Assembly (NCBI RefSeq): GCF_963678635.1
Contig: NC_087071.1
Location: 10,153,842-10,217,841 of the forward strand
DNA length: 64,000 nucleotides
Reading direction: 5' to 3'
DNA from: Symsagittifera roscoffensis
Lineage: Eukaryota > Xenacoelomorpha > Acoela > Convolutidae
Program-made: the position numbers and the translations under genes
Shown here: positions 52,921-64,000 of the stretch, piece after piece
Layout of the letters: each line of letters begins with the position of its first letter
Position numbering within the stretch: the stretch's first letter is position 1
The notes under the pieces: model-generated
Seen by the model: only the letters and a program-made list of their open reading frames with translations
Database searches by the model: none
Told to the model about the DNA's origin: nothing

Positions 52921-54300
52921 GAAAATGTGTATATTCAAAATAAGTAAGAAAAGGAAGATAATAAAAAATGAAAATGAAAGTTATTTTTGAAATTCAACTT
53001 TCTTTAGTATTTTAGATTATGGAACGAAGTTTTTATAGTTTTTTCTCGGCTGACGTCTATGTCGTGATGATTCTCTATGTTTAGATTTCTCTTTTTGATC
53101 CTATGCTAGGATTGTTTCTGTCATTTTTCTATTTTTCGTTTCTTTTTGAGATGTTTGTGTCTTTTGTCTAGGGGATGTTCGTTGGACTAATTCTGCTTGT
53201 TGATCTATTTTTGAAATCATTTGTTCATTAGCATGTTTGTTCAATTCAGTTTCTGAATTGTTTTTAACAATTTTTAAACCTGTGAAAGAATATAATTGTA
53301 TAATTCACGGAGTGCATATAGTTTTCAAAATAATTAAAAGGAAGATAATGAAAAATGAAAAGGAAAGTTATTTTTGAGATTCAACTTTTTTTAGTATTTT
53401 AGACTATGGAACGAAAGTTTTATAGTTTTTTTCTCGGCTGACTTCTAAGTCGTGATGATTCTCTATGTTAAAATTTCTCGTTTTAATCCTATGGTAGGAT
53501 TGTTTCTATTATTTTTCGATTTTTCCTTTCTTTTTGAGATAATTGTGTCTTTTGTCTAGGGGATGTTTGATGGACTAAATCTGTTTGTTGATCTATTTTT
53601 GAATTCATTTTTTTATTAGCGTGTTTGTTCAATTCAGTTTCTGAATTGTTTTGAACAATTTTTAAACCTGTGAAAGAATATAATTGTGTTAATTCACAGA
53701 GTGCATATTCTTTTGGGTAATAAGGTAATAGGTTATTTCGATGTTGTACAATTTCTTTTCTATTTGTATCAGTTAATTTGTTTGTGACATCATTAGAAAA
53801 TGTGTATATTCAAAATAAATAAATTTTGAAAATGTGTATAATGAAAATGTGAAAATGTGTATATTCAAAATAAATAAAAAAAGGAAGATAAAAAAAATGA
53901 AAATGAAAGTTATTTTTGAAATTCAACTTTCTTTAGTATTTTAGATTATGGAACGAAGTTTTTATAGTTTTTTCTCGGCTGACGTCTATGTCGTGATTAT
54001 TCTCTATGTTTAGATTTCTCGTTTTAATCCTATGGTAGGATTGTTTCTGTCATTTTTCTATTTTTCTTTTCTTTTTGAGATGTTTGTGTCTTTTGTCTAG
54101 GGGATGTTCGATGGACTAATTCTGCTTGTTGATCTATTTTTGAAATCATTTGTTCATTAGCATGTTTGTTCAATTCAGTTTCTGAATTGTTTTGAACAAT
54201 TTTTAAACCTGTAAAAGAATATAATTGTATAATTCACGGAGTGCATATTCTTTTGGGTAATAAGGTAATAGGTTATTTCGATGTTGTACAATTTCTTTTT
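52921..54300. repeat. Triplicated tail module in R4
   Basis: The tail module starting TTCAAAATAA and ending near the GTGCATATTC box occurs three times: about 52934-53318, 53321-53795 and 53860-54300. Junction 2 carries short repeats of GAAAATGTGTATATTCAAAA. The middle unit matches R3 (50.28-50.75 kb) at diagnostic sites, while units 1 and 3 match each other. Confidence 0.85.
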
Positions 54301-54539
54301 AATTTGTGTCAGTTAATTTGTTTGTGTCATCAGTAGGTTTATCAATTGTTTGATATGGTCCTTTTTGGCGTGGTTGTATCTTTTTAGAAATTCCTTTTTG
54401 TATTGTTAAGTTGGGAATTTAAACAAGTGTTACTTTTCTTTAAATCTGTTGCTGGTTTAAAGCGTGAGTTGATTTGGTTATTTATGTTTTGTATTCGTAA
54501 CAATTTTTTTGTTACTTTTTGATAAAATTATTTAAGTTT

Positions 54540-55592
54540 TTTATCTCTATTTAAAATCCATTCAGTGCGTGTACCGGAAGCCAATTTTAAACCTTGTGGA
54601 TGATGAAAGTGGTCTTCATCATGAGTATGTAATGGTAGGTTATAACAAATTGAATCTTCGTTAGGTTGACAATAACCTTGTGCATTTTTTGGGCGTTTGC
54701 TGTGAACACTATTCGTTTACGTGGTTTTTGGTTGATTACCATTTCATATGGTGACACCATTTCTTTTTGTTTTGTAAATTGTGAATTATATGATAAGAGA
54801 AATAGCTTTACCTCCGTTGACCATTCGGTGTATCGTGTATCAGTTCCATTATTGATACATCTGAGTTATTCCTGTAATGAAGGGTTCATACCTTCGACTA
54901 ATCCAATTGTCCAAGGTGCATGAGATGTACGTGGTTTGTGTTTAATGTTTTATTAGTGGCATAATGTGATGATTTCATTTATAATAAACTCAGTGCCATT
55001 GTCTGTCTGTGACTAAAATTTCGGGTAATCCAAATTTAGCTATCCAGTGCTTGTAGAGTGTTGTGTATGCATAATAAGCATTACATTGGGTCACGGGGTT
55101 AAGTGCTACATAATGTGTAAATGCATCAACAATTACCATTTTATATGAGTTTCCTTTTGAGGATGGTGAAATTGGTCCTTTCGTATCAAATGATATTCTG
55201 TGTTTAAAATAAAGTATTTGTCCTTTAAAATCTTGTTTTTCTGCAATTTGTTTTTGATTTGGGAAGGATTTATTTAATTGGCATATTATACAATCGTTGC
55301 ATAATACTTTTAGCCAAATTGGTGCATTGGGGAAATAAAAATTTTGAATAAAATTAGAGTATGTCTTTTCTGATCCTGAGTGTCCTTTAGTGTGGAGTGT
55401 ATGTGAAGTATTGAATGCTATTAACATCATACTTGAGGGTAGACATGGTACTTCAAAATCAGGTGTTTGGTATTCTAAAAAGTCTGTGTTTTCATTTATA
55501 GTAGTACTTTTGACTTTTCGGAAGTATCTAAGGAGTGTTTTGTTTCCCAAGATTGTGGTATCAGCTTTGGTTGGCTTGGTTTTTTGTGCCAT
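54540..55592 (-). pseudogene. R4 integrase
   Basis: Frame 55592-54990 (200 codons) has the zinc-binding domain (HTKGHSGSEKTY, then CNDCIICQLNK: His pair and Cys pair) and the core start with the first Asp (SFDTKGPISPSSKGNSYKM, VDAFTHYVALN) and LPEILVTD. Right after the second Asp a 4-bp TCTG duplication (near 55000-55010) shifts the frame, giving RQWH and a stop. The C-terminal part follows at 54.5-54.75 kb in other frames. Confidence 0.8.
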
Positions 55593-55699
55593 GATTTTAG
55601 CTGTCTAATGACGGGATCAAGATTTTGGTATTTTTCTACAAAATCCGTTGTTATTTTTTCTGTTGTTGGTAGGAAATGTTTTCTATTTCTTTTTTTGAT

Positions 55700-56640
55700 A
55701 GGGGTATCGTGTCAAGTGGGTCATGTAGATTAAAAACTGGATTTATCGTGTGTTTTGAATCCTTTAGTAACGGTCCTGATAATTTTGTGATATCAGTTAG
55801 TTTTTCGTTTTCTATTAAAGGGAATGGGTCCTTCTTATGTGGTTGTTGTTTAACTCGTTTTTTCTAGTTTTATTTTTGATCCAATGTGAATATGGAATTG
55901 GCTTGAATGTAGATGAAACTAATGAATCAACATCATAATGGTTGTTAGAGTGGGAACTGTTGCAAATTGTTCATTTGTGATTGTTCTATGTCAGTTCCTA
56001 CTGCATATTTACATTCTAATCGTTGTGAAAATTCATCTTTGGCGAGATAGAATTTTATATTTTGTGGTATTTCAACTGTTGTTTTTATTGTTAGTAGTTC
56101 GGTTGGTTATTTCTACTAAGAGTGTCAGGTAGTGCAAGATTTTTTCCTGCTGTCCATACTATGTGTAGGGTTGGAAAGTTCATTAGGATTAGTTGAAATC
56201 TATAAAATCTATGGTTTGGATTTCATTTTTGTGTAAAAAAAAATAGAATAAATTTGTGGTCTGTAAACAAAACTGTTGGATGTTTTGATCAAAGTATCAA
56301 AAATCAAATTCTGTTAGAGTGTGTATGATAGCTGTGCATTCTCTCATTAGAGTAGAGAGTCGTAATTCAGCTTATGTAAAGAAGCAAGAATTTGCTGATA
56401 TAAGAATCATTTTATTTGTTCCATTGTGGGATTATAATAATGCTGCACCGATGACAAAACTTGAAGCATCGCACAATGCATTAAATGGTTGATTAGGGTC
56501 TGGAAGTGTGATTGAAATTTGTTCAGTGAGAAGTCTTTTATTTTCTTCAAATCTTTTTTGATGTTCTGTTGTCCATTCCAATTTATTTGGTTGTCTGAGA
56601 ATATTATAGAATGGTTTTAAGTATAATTTCATTTTATATA
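55700..56640 (-). pseudogene. R4 RNase H and connection
   Basis: Frame 56632-56432 carries the thumb end and RNase H start (LPDPNQPFNALCDASSFVIGAALL) with the catalytic Asp kept. The following connection (56.2-55.9 kb) has a deletion near 55945 and stops. It belongs to pol between RT and integrase. Confidence 0.7.
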
Positions 56641-57700
56641 CGTATTTACTTAAGAAATTTAACCTTCCCAGAAAATCTTGAATTTTCTTTTTATTTGTAG
56701 GTGGTTAGAGTTTTTGAATTGCATCAATTCGTGATTTCAGTGGTGTCTTTTTCTATGGTGTGTTCATGAAATTTTAAGCGTGTTAAGAAAAAATGTCATT
56801 AACTGGGGCTGCCTTCATGTTCTCGTTCTGTAAAATTTGATGATAATTTTCTAGAAGTATGAACATTTCATCGTTTCTTTGTGATTGCATAAATACATCG
56901 TCTAAATATAAGATTGCTTTTTAACTAAATATGAGGGGTCAAAAAATTTTACTCATGAAGGCTGAGAAGGCTGCTGGTCCTATGGATATGCCATAGAATA
57001 CTCTGTTAAATTCGTATTGTTGATTTCCAAAAACGAATTGTGTTAACCGTCGTGATTGTTCATCTAGTGGCATTTGATTATATGCGCCTTTCACAGCTGC
57101 GGTTGTGAAGTATTTACCGTATATTTTTGTTAAAATTACTTGAATTGGTTCTTTTGGCCAATTACCTTTTGATTCATCAATAAGTGAATTGAGGTTATCT
57201 AGCGTCTAGAACTTTTTTTAGTGAATCTTCTTTGGCGAGAATCATAAGGTGGTTAATAAAGATGTTTCCTTTTGGTTGTTAATCTTTATTTACTGGGGAT
57301 TTGATTTCGTTTTGTTCTAGAAGGTCAAGTAATCTATTGACTTTGTCATGTAAGCGAATTGGCACTTTACTTGCTCTTTTTTGAAAACTGCGTCAAGTTT
57401 CAAGGCTAAATGTAGTGGTTTAATTTATTTTTCCAGCGTCAAACTTAGATGTTGCATAAACTGTTGGATATTTCAACAGTAAATCTTCTAATTTTTCAAT
57501 TTCTTGTTGTGTTATTTGAGAGTGTTGACAATTGAACATTGTCAAGAATTTTTGTTGTTGTTCCGTATAGTGTGATGTTTTGAATGTTGGTTTGAAAAAA
57601 ATTGTTTTCGTGAAACAGTCTGTGTTCCTTTTTTCGTTGCTTATTATATTGTTTATTGATAATTCTTCATCGAGAATTGTTGATTGACATATGTCTAGTA
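56640..57700 (-). pseudogene. R4 reverse transcriptase
   Basis: The palm box Y-L-D-D is encoded at 56897-56908 (AILYLDDVFMQS). Fingers sequence lies at 57.1-57.4 kb. No frame longer than 60 codons survives because of many one-base shifts. Recognised by alignment of the DNA to R1 37.6-38.6 kb. Confidence 0.65.
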
Positions 57701-57880
57701 ATTGTAAAATATTTTTACTCTGTATGCTACTTCTTTTGTGGGGGAAGTTGTTGCATTGGTTTCACAATATCCTAGGAGTCCTAAAAGTAGGGTGATTTTG
57801 AATGGTGAAATAATATATACAAGTAGAGAGATGATATCGGAGTTTGAGTTTTTCATGTATTTTATGGATGAAATTGTTAC

Positions 57881-58450
57881 TCAAAAACATTTGTGAATTG
57901 ATCTAAATTCAAAGTCGGACACATAGAGATGTTGTCTATTTTGACATTTGTCGTATCGGTGAATTTGTTTTATTGGAAATTCGTAAATGTATCCTGAGAT
58001 TGGTTTAAGATGTCTTCTTTCTTTTTTATAGATGGGGCAAAATTTTGAAAAAAATGATGGTTGTTTGTTCATTCTTTGGAAGAATGTTAAAGCAGTGTTT
58101 TGCATTCTTGTATATTTATCTTTTATATTAATTCGGGTGTCTAGTATTTTATTAGTTGGTATGTATTTTGTGATGAATGGGATTCCAATAATATTATGCT
58201 TTATATCTTTAATATGGAATGTTTCTTTAAATGGTTTATTTAGAAGTTTGTTTTGTTCCATTGTCTTGGTGGGAACGAGGACAAGTTGGATTTTCCATAA
58301 TTTGTTAAGGTTGAGCCTTGTGCTGTTGCTTGTCTACGAGCTGTTTTTACAGGAGTTAATTTCGGTTGTAGAGTTTTGATTTCTTTCCAAGTTGCTATTT
58401 TAATGATATCGATTCTGCTCCAGAGTCGATCAAAAATCTATTTCAAGGTC
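57881..58450 (-). pseudogene. R4 aspartic protease region
   Basis: Frame 58261-57881 (126 codons) is nearly identical to the R2 frame 47556-47176. The active-site strand near 58410-58440 keeps D-S-G-A-E, but one base is missing just before it, so the strand is out of frame with its upstream part. Confidence 0.65.
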
Positions 58451-58609
58451 TGGTTGTTGAAATTTTTTTTTACTTTTGGGACTTTCTAAAAGAAGGGGAT
58501 TAATCAATTTTTTCTTTTGGTGGTTCGTTTGGTATATTTTGATAATTATGATTTGTACTGGAACATGATATTTGTTCTTTTTCGGGTTGTTGTGATGTCG
58601 TTAACGTGT

Positions 58610-59280
58610 GTTATTTCTACTAAGAGATTGAGAGTAGTTTCTTTGTCTATTGTTGTAGTTTGAATTCCTATTTTGTGAATTTTCTCGTGATATATTCGGA
58701 TAGTTGTTTTAATCAGATCTTTGTTGATTTGATCTATTTTTGAGTAATTTCGTGATCGATTATTATATCTTTGATTTCGATTATTTGAATAGCTTCTGTT
58801 TCTATTGTTAGAATAATTTCTATATTTTTGTACGATGAATTTCGTGATCTTTCATTTGAATAGTGTCTATTTCTAGAGTGTGAATGGGAACTGGTATCAA
58901 AGGAATAGTTCGTTCTCTTTGAATTTGATCGTGAATAAAACTTTTGATATTGAGCATTTCGACTGTGTGATCGACTAAATCTAATTTGTGAAGAAATTAG
59001 TGAATTTCTCTGATCTGGTGATCTATCTCTGTAATTAGAAATATAAGATGATTGATTTTTTGAATAATTTGAGCTATTTGGAAGTGTTTTTCCAGAGCTA
59101 TTATTACTGTGGATATTTATATTTGGTAGGTTGTGATCTTTTTTTCATGTATTGATAGAATGATTTGTTTGGTTTTCTGTACTTTTGTGGTTTTTTCTGA
59201 TTATCTTGGTGTTTTTGTCTGCATTCAGCAATGCTATGTCCGTATTTTTGACAATAGTTACACAATTATTTGAATGATTG
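58610..59280 (-). pseudogene. R4 nucleocapsid remnant
   Basis: DNA matches R1 39.95-40.63 kb, including the Arg/Ser-rich tail and the CCHC knuckle near 59225-59265. About 350 bp is missing at the protease side (junction near 58605). Shifts keep frames under 60 codons. Confidence 0.55.
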
Positions 59281-59495
59281 TTTGAAATTTAGATTTTTCT
59301 CATAGGAATTCAAAATTTCACTGATTTTTTTACATAAATCTGTTTCGGAGTTGTGTGTATATTATTTATTTCTGTTGTAGTTGATTGAAAATTGTTAACA
59401 CATTGTAGTTTGAGATTTTCTGTTTCTTCTAGTTTCATAGTGATTTCTGCTTGTTCTAGTTTATAAACTGGTTTCCTTAAATCTAAATCTGGCTC

Positions 59496-60227
59496 TCAAA
59501 GTGAGGACAGGTGTGATGCTCTCTTTTTGATTGCTATTTTTCGTAATTGAGGTGTTAGAGTCGTCATTAGAATTTCTATCTTTTTTTTAGTGTTTTTATA
59601 ATCATGATTGTTTAACGAGTATGCTTTTTTGACAAATGTTTTGATCCTTACTGCTAGTTGTTTGATCGTTTCATTTGGTAGTCTACGAATTTCATTGCAT
59701 AAAACTCTTTGGTGTTGTTTGGTCCTTTCTGAATCAAACATTTTTGAAAATTCTTGTGTGAATCTTTTCCAGTCTGATTTTATATCTATCGGTAAAACTG
59801 AAAACCACTTTTGAGATGCGCCATCAAGTGTGGTTTGTATTAACGCTGTGCGTCTATGTATCCAATTTTGGTGAAGTCGTGTATTTATGGGTTCAGGTCC
59901 TATATTTAAATTTAAATTTGCTGTGACTGCATTTAAATAATCTTCTACAGAATATTCAGGATCTGTACCGGTGAAAATCATCAAGGGTTTGTTTGATGTT
60001 ATTGATGATCCACCCATTAGGTATGGATTCATAGTCATTTGAAGTGAGTCTGCGGCATTTGGCATTTGTGAAAAAATTGTGAGTTGACTTTTTGTGATTT
60101 CATGTTGTTTTAAATAAGAAGGTAGTGGGATTTCATTTTGCATTTGGGTTTGGTGATAATAATCTGTGTTAACTGGGTTTTGTATTGGGTGATAGGGTTG
60201 TGTATTAGTTTGGTTTTGTGTTTGCAA
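59496..60227 (-). CDS. R4 gag capsid
   Basis: A 243-codon frame, the best capsid of the array. A Gln/Asn-rich start is followed by IFTGTDPEYSVEDYLNAVTA, WIHRRTALIQTTLDGASQKWF, DWKRFTQEFSKMFDSER, LCNEIRRLPNETIKQLAVRI and LMTTLTPQLRKIAIKKRASH. This is the retrotransposon gag capsid pattern of Ty3-like elements. It ends in a frame change before the NC region. Capsid assembles the particle in the cytoplasm. Confidence 0.85.
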   Translation of the reverse strand: MQTQNQTNTQPYHPIQNPVNTDYYHQTQMQNEIPLPSYLKQHEITKSQLTIFSQMPNAADSLQMTMNPYLMGGSSITSNKPLMIFTGTDPEYSVEDYLNAVTANLNLNIGPEPINTRLHQNWIHRRTALIQTTLDGASQKWFSVLPIDIKSDWKRFTQEFSKMFDSERTKQHQRVLCNEIRRLPNETIKQLAVRIKTFVKKAYSLNNHDYKNTKKKIEILMTTLTPQLRKIAIKKRASHLSSL

Positions 60228-60285
60228 TGGTTGTCGAGTTTGTGCAGTAGCTATGTTTTTGGATAAAAATTTGTATTTTGGGATG

Positions 60286-61310
60286 CTAGATTTGGTCCCG
60301 GTTTTTGTACACGGTATTCCTGTGTATATTGTGCAAAAATATCTGGTTGATAGTAGTCATCATCATCTGATGATAAATAGTTAGGTGGATGGTATGGTGG
60401 TTAATGTTTATTTTGGTTTTGTTGTTTTTTGTTTTTATTCTGTTGAAAAAATGGATAATTTTTACTTTGGTCTTGTGAAGTTCGTGGATAGTCATGAAAA
60501 TTTACTGAAGTTGTTGTTGTTGCTTCCTGAAAATTTTGTCTTTGTGAAAATAAAATATTTTGAGTATTTGAGCGAAAAGTTTTAGATGATTGTGGTCTAT
60601 TTAAATAATTATAATTGTGTTCTGCAAAAATGTTTTTTGTGAATGTTTTTTGTTTTTGTACCGGTTTCGCCATCGGTCTAAGCGTTTGTTAATCCATGTG
60701 CAACTACTTTGGGGCAACGGTGGGTTTAACCGTTGATTGTAATGTTACATGTGGAAAGGTTGAATTTTTAGGTTTTGGAGTTGTAAGATTGGGATGTATT
60801 GGTGAAATATATTGTTGTGTTGTTGTTTTTACTGTTGTAAATATTTCTTCATTTGCGGAGTGTGATGGTGTTTGGATGTCTTGTTGCGTGAGATTCAAGT
60901 TCCATTTAGGTTTTCTTGTTGTATGAGAGTCGAAATTAAATTAGTATTTCCTGTTCTATTGGGTAGAAATGAATTATAATTTAAAGTTGTTGCGTCAGTT
61001 GTGAGTGGAAATACCTTAATATGATTTTTGTCAATAGAAATTTTGCCAATTGCTTGACTTGAAATATCTGTTGGTATGTTAGGGAATAGTGGATAAGACC
61101 ATTCAGGGTCACAAACATAACCTGATTGATCTGCTATTACAGTGTCATCAGTTGAATTTTGGAGTCTTAAAGTTTTTCTTGGTTGTGAAGTTAAATCAAT
61201 ATTATGTGTGAACTAGTCAATGATGAACCATGCCAAGATTTTTTGTAAATTATTTTAATCGTTTGGTGAAACTTCGTTTATTTTCACGGAATGTGTCTAA
61301 ATATTCAGAA
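60286..61310 (-). pseudogene. R4 gag N-terminal region
   Basis: Frames 60495-60286, 60673-60401 and 60898-60704 plus DNA similarity to R1 40.93-41.93 kb. Contains the Thr/Pro-rich part (TTQQYISPIHPNLTTPKPK). A stop and shifts near 60900-61210 separate it from the start seen in R1. It also has the CAACGGT/ACCGTTG hairpin at 60715-60735. Confidence 0.6.
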
Positions 61311-62330
61311 AATATTGCGATTTTATGTCTTATAATTGCGTGTTTTGATGTTTGAACTGTTGAAGTTCCTTGGGATTCTGGTTTTTCTAGGATAGATAGA
61401 TAGCTATAAAATATTTAAAATACTTCAATAGTAAATATTAAATTTAATCTTTGTGATTTTTGGTGTTGTAAATATTTTTATGTATTCTGTGAATACTCCT
61501 GAAAATTATATATCTACATCGTCTGTTTGGATGAGATATTTCCATGAAACTTGCTTGGTGATTGTATTTCGGTGGTATGGGTTCCATACTGTTGTGTCAG
61601 GTTACATATTCCTTTGAGGTAGTGATCGATAATTTGTCTTTTAATTTTTACTTCTGGAAATTCTGCTTTGTATGGACTAATTCCTCTTTCAAACAAATTT
61701 GCCATTAAATTTTGACAAAATTGTGTTTGTCCTCTGTCATCAGTGAGGGAAATAATTATAAATAAAGGGATGGAGTTTTCATCTTCGTTTTCTTCATTTC
61801 GAATTATTTTTGTGCTTTTCTACTGTCAAATTTTAATTTTCAATGTGTTTAATTGGTTGATTCCAACTGTATAGACATACTGGTTTGTTTTTATATGTGT
61901 TCTTTTTTCTGCGTTTTCCTTGTATTGATGAATGAGGTGTGGTTTCTGAGTAAGAAAAAAACAGTGTATTATTAGTTTGATATTTTTTTTATTTACAGAT
62001 TTTCTTATGTGTAGAGTTCTTCTAAATGACTTGTTTCCGATTCCGAGAATGCGTTTCTTTGTTTTGAAAATCTTCTTCGTGTAACCTGTTTTTGTTAACT
62101 TGAATTTTTTCTTTTGAGTGTTTGTCTTTTTAATCTAACATATCCTTTTGACTGTGTATGTGGAGTGATTACGAGGTCAACATTTTGGTAATGGTTTCAC
62201 AATTGTGTAGTATAATTGTTTGTTTATTTCCTAAATTGTCTAGTAACATAAGTTATACGATGATGGATGCAATGTTTGAATTAGTGATTTTTAATGCTTA
62301 AACTGTTAGTTCTTACGATTTTTTGGTTAG
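61310..62330 (-). pseudogene. R4 5' ORF upstream of gag
   Basis: Frame 61705-61514 (63 codons; IKRQIIDHYLKGICNL, TTEIQSPSKFHGN) and flanks match R1 42.1-42.95 kb. R4 keeps this piece more openly than R1. Protein-like but of unknown family. Confidence 0.45.
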
Positions 62331-62604
62331 CCTAACTTGGGTCATATACTTCAGGTTTGGAGAGAAAAGTATATATCGTTTCCCGAGAATGATTGTTACT
62401 TTCTCGTGACTAGTTTAAGTTAAGGTATTAACTTACTTAATCTTACTTAGGGGTAGTGATTTTGTTCAAGATTTGGAGAAAAGTAAATCGATCCACAAGG
62501 TGCAATTTTAATTAGAACGCAAGTAGTTCGTTAGATACTATTTTAAACTTATTAAGTTTAAGTATTATCCTGGGTCAGATAAGAGGGGGGTCAAGTGAAG
62601 GATT

Positions 62605-62626
62605 CTAACCCTAACCCTAACCCTAA
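62605..62626. repeat. Telomere-like tract at R4/R5 junction
   Basis: CTAACCCTAACCCTAACCCT, three CCCTAA units, between the R4 5' leader and the R5 tail, in the same context as the tract at 43223. Confidence 0.85.
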
Positions 62627-64000
62627 TAATGTTGATCTTTGTACTGCTTGGTAGGGGAGGGTTGTAATTTTGAGGTTATTTTTATTTTTGTTGTCATTTT
62701 TGCAGTATTGCTTATTTTTGACCTGCAGGTCTTGAAGTTATAGGTTGGAGGTGAATACTCGTCATCTAATAAAGTCGTGTCACTATAAATAAAGTGATGA
62801 TTCGGAATGTTTTCTATTGGCTGATTTTGAACTAGATCTAATCGAGTGTTTTTAAGCATGTTATTTTGAAAAAGTGTATATTCAAAGTAATTAGAAGGAA
62901 GATAATAAAAAATGAAAATGAAAGTTATTTTTGAAATTCAACTTTCTTTAGTATTTTAGATTATGGAACAAAAGTTTTATAGTTTTTTCTCGGCTGACGT
63001 CTATGTCGTGATGATTCTCTATGTTTAGATTTCTCGTTTCGATCCTATGGTAGGATTGTTTCTGTCATTTTTCTAGTTTTCCTTTCTTTTTGAGATGTTT
63101 GTGTCTTTTGTCTAGGGGATGTTCGATGGACTAATGCTGTTTGTTGATCTATTTTTGAATTCATTTGTTCCTTAAAATGTTTGTTCAATTCAGTTTCTGA
63201 ATTGTTTTGAACAATTTTTAAACCTGTGAAAGAATATAATTGTGTTAAATCATGGGGTGCATATTCTTTTGGGTAACAAGGTAATAGGTTATTTCGATGG
63301 TGTACAATTTCTTTTTTTATTTGTGTCAGTTAATTTGTTTGTGACATCAGTAGGTTTATCAATTATTTGATATGGTTTTTTTTTGACGTGGTTGTAAATT
63401 TTTGGAAATTCCTTTTTGTGTTGTAAATTTGGGAAATAAGACAAGGGTTTTTTTTAAATCTGTTGCTGGTTTAAAGCGTGAATTGATTTGGTTATTTATG
63501 TTTTGTCTTCGTAACAATTTTTTTGTTATTTTTTGATAAATTTAATTTTGTTTTTTATCTCCATTTATTATCCATTCAATGTGTGTACCGGAAGCTAACT
63601 TTAAAATCTGTGGATGATGAAAGTGGTCTTCATCATGAGTGTGTAATGGTAGGTAATAACAAATTGAATCTTCGTTAGGTTGACAATAATCTTGTGCATT
63701 TTTAGGGGCGTTTGCTGTGAACATTATTGGTTTACGTGGTTTTTGGTTGAATACCATTTCATATGGTGACACCATTTCTTAGTGTTTTTGTAATTTGTGA
63801 ATTATATGATAAGGGAAATAGCTTTACGTCCGTTGACCATTCGGTGTATCGTGTATCATTTCCATTAATGATACATCTGAGTTATTCCTGTAATGAATGG
63901 TTCATACCTTCGACTAATCCATTTGTCCAAGGTGCATGAGATGTACGTGCTTTGTTTTTAAGGTTATATAAGTGGCATAATGTGATGATTTCATTAATAA
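62623..64000 (-). pseudogene. R5 integrase C-terminal region and pol tail, partial
   Basis: Tail frame 62859-62623 and integrase C-terminal frame 63775-63542 (VSPYEMVFNQKPRKPI, HDEDHFHHPQILKLASGT). It runs off the right edge within the integrase core, so the array continues past the window. Confidence 0.75.

Overview
The window looks like repeat-dominated invertebrate (metazoan) nuclear DNA. I see no host single-copy gene, rRNA, tRNA, CRISPR array or prokaryotic operon. Nearly every supportable coding stretch is on the minus strand and belongs to Ty3/gypsy-like (Metaviridae-type) retroelements, almost all broken by frameshifts, in-frame stops or deletions. The species cannot be fixed from the sequence. 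Short CCCTAA (TTAGGG-type) tracts are compatible with many metazoans.

Layout. (1) 1-28.3 kb is GC-richer and holds two related elements head to tail. G1 is partial and leaves the window at its left edge; its gag, two CCHC knuckles and the start of the protease lie at 1-3480, with a long leader/LTR-like region above to about 7 kb. G2 runs from a gag start at 25239 through CCHC knuckles, protease, reverse transcriptase, RNase H, a long acidic linker and integrase (17.9-18.9 kb). About 10 kb of extra same-strand coding sequence follows: an ORF with a degenerate macro-like domain (16464-17564), a decayed polyprotein of about 1800 codons (10477-16004) with a coiled coil, an SGNH/GDSL-hydrolase-like domain and a second SGNH-like region, and a third ORF of about 1000 codons of unknown function (7350-10352) cut by three stops. 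The presumed 5' flanks of G1 and G2 share conserved blocks (6.2-6.6 kb and 27.6-27.9 kb) and each holds a different iterated G-rich motif array between those blocks and gag.

(2) 28.4-64 kb is sharply AT-richer and is a head-to-tail array of fragments of one other Ty3-like family (called R here). R1 (28.8-43.2 kb) is the longest, with a 5' ORF, gag without capsid, protease, RT, RNase H, integrase, an envelope-like ORF remnant and a further accessory ORF remnant. R2 (43.25-49.9), R3 (49.9-52.55), R4 (52.55-62.6) and R5 (62.6 to the edge) lack the envelope part. Each segment has its own deletions or point lesions in catalytic residues. Junctions are shared between segments (R2/R3 with R3/R4; R1/R2 with R4/R5, the latter pair carrying telomere-like CCCTAA tracts), so the array probably grew by duplication or unequal exchange rather than by independent insertion. 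R4 also carries a local triplication and shares a 429-bp tract with R2 that looks identical by eye.

The most interesting object is G2: a very large retroelement that seems to have added nucleotide-sugar-binding-like and esterase-like domains plus about 1000 codons of unknown protein downstream of integrase.
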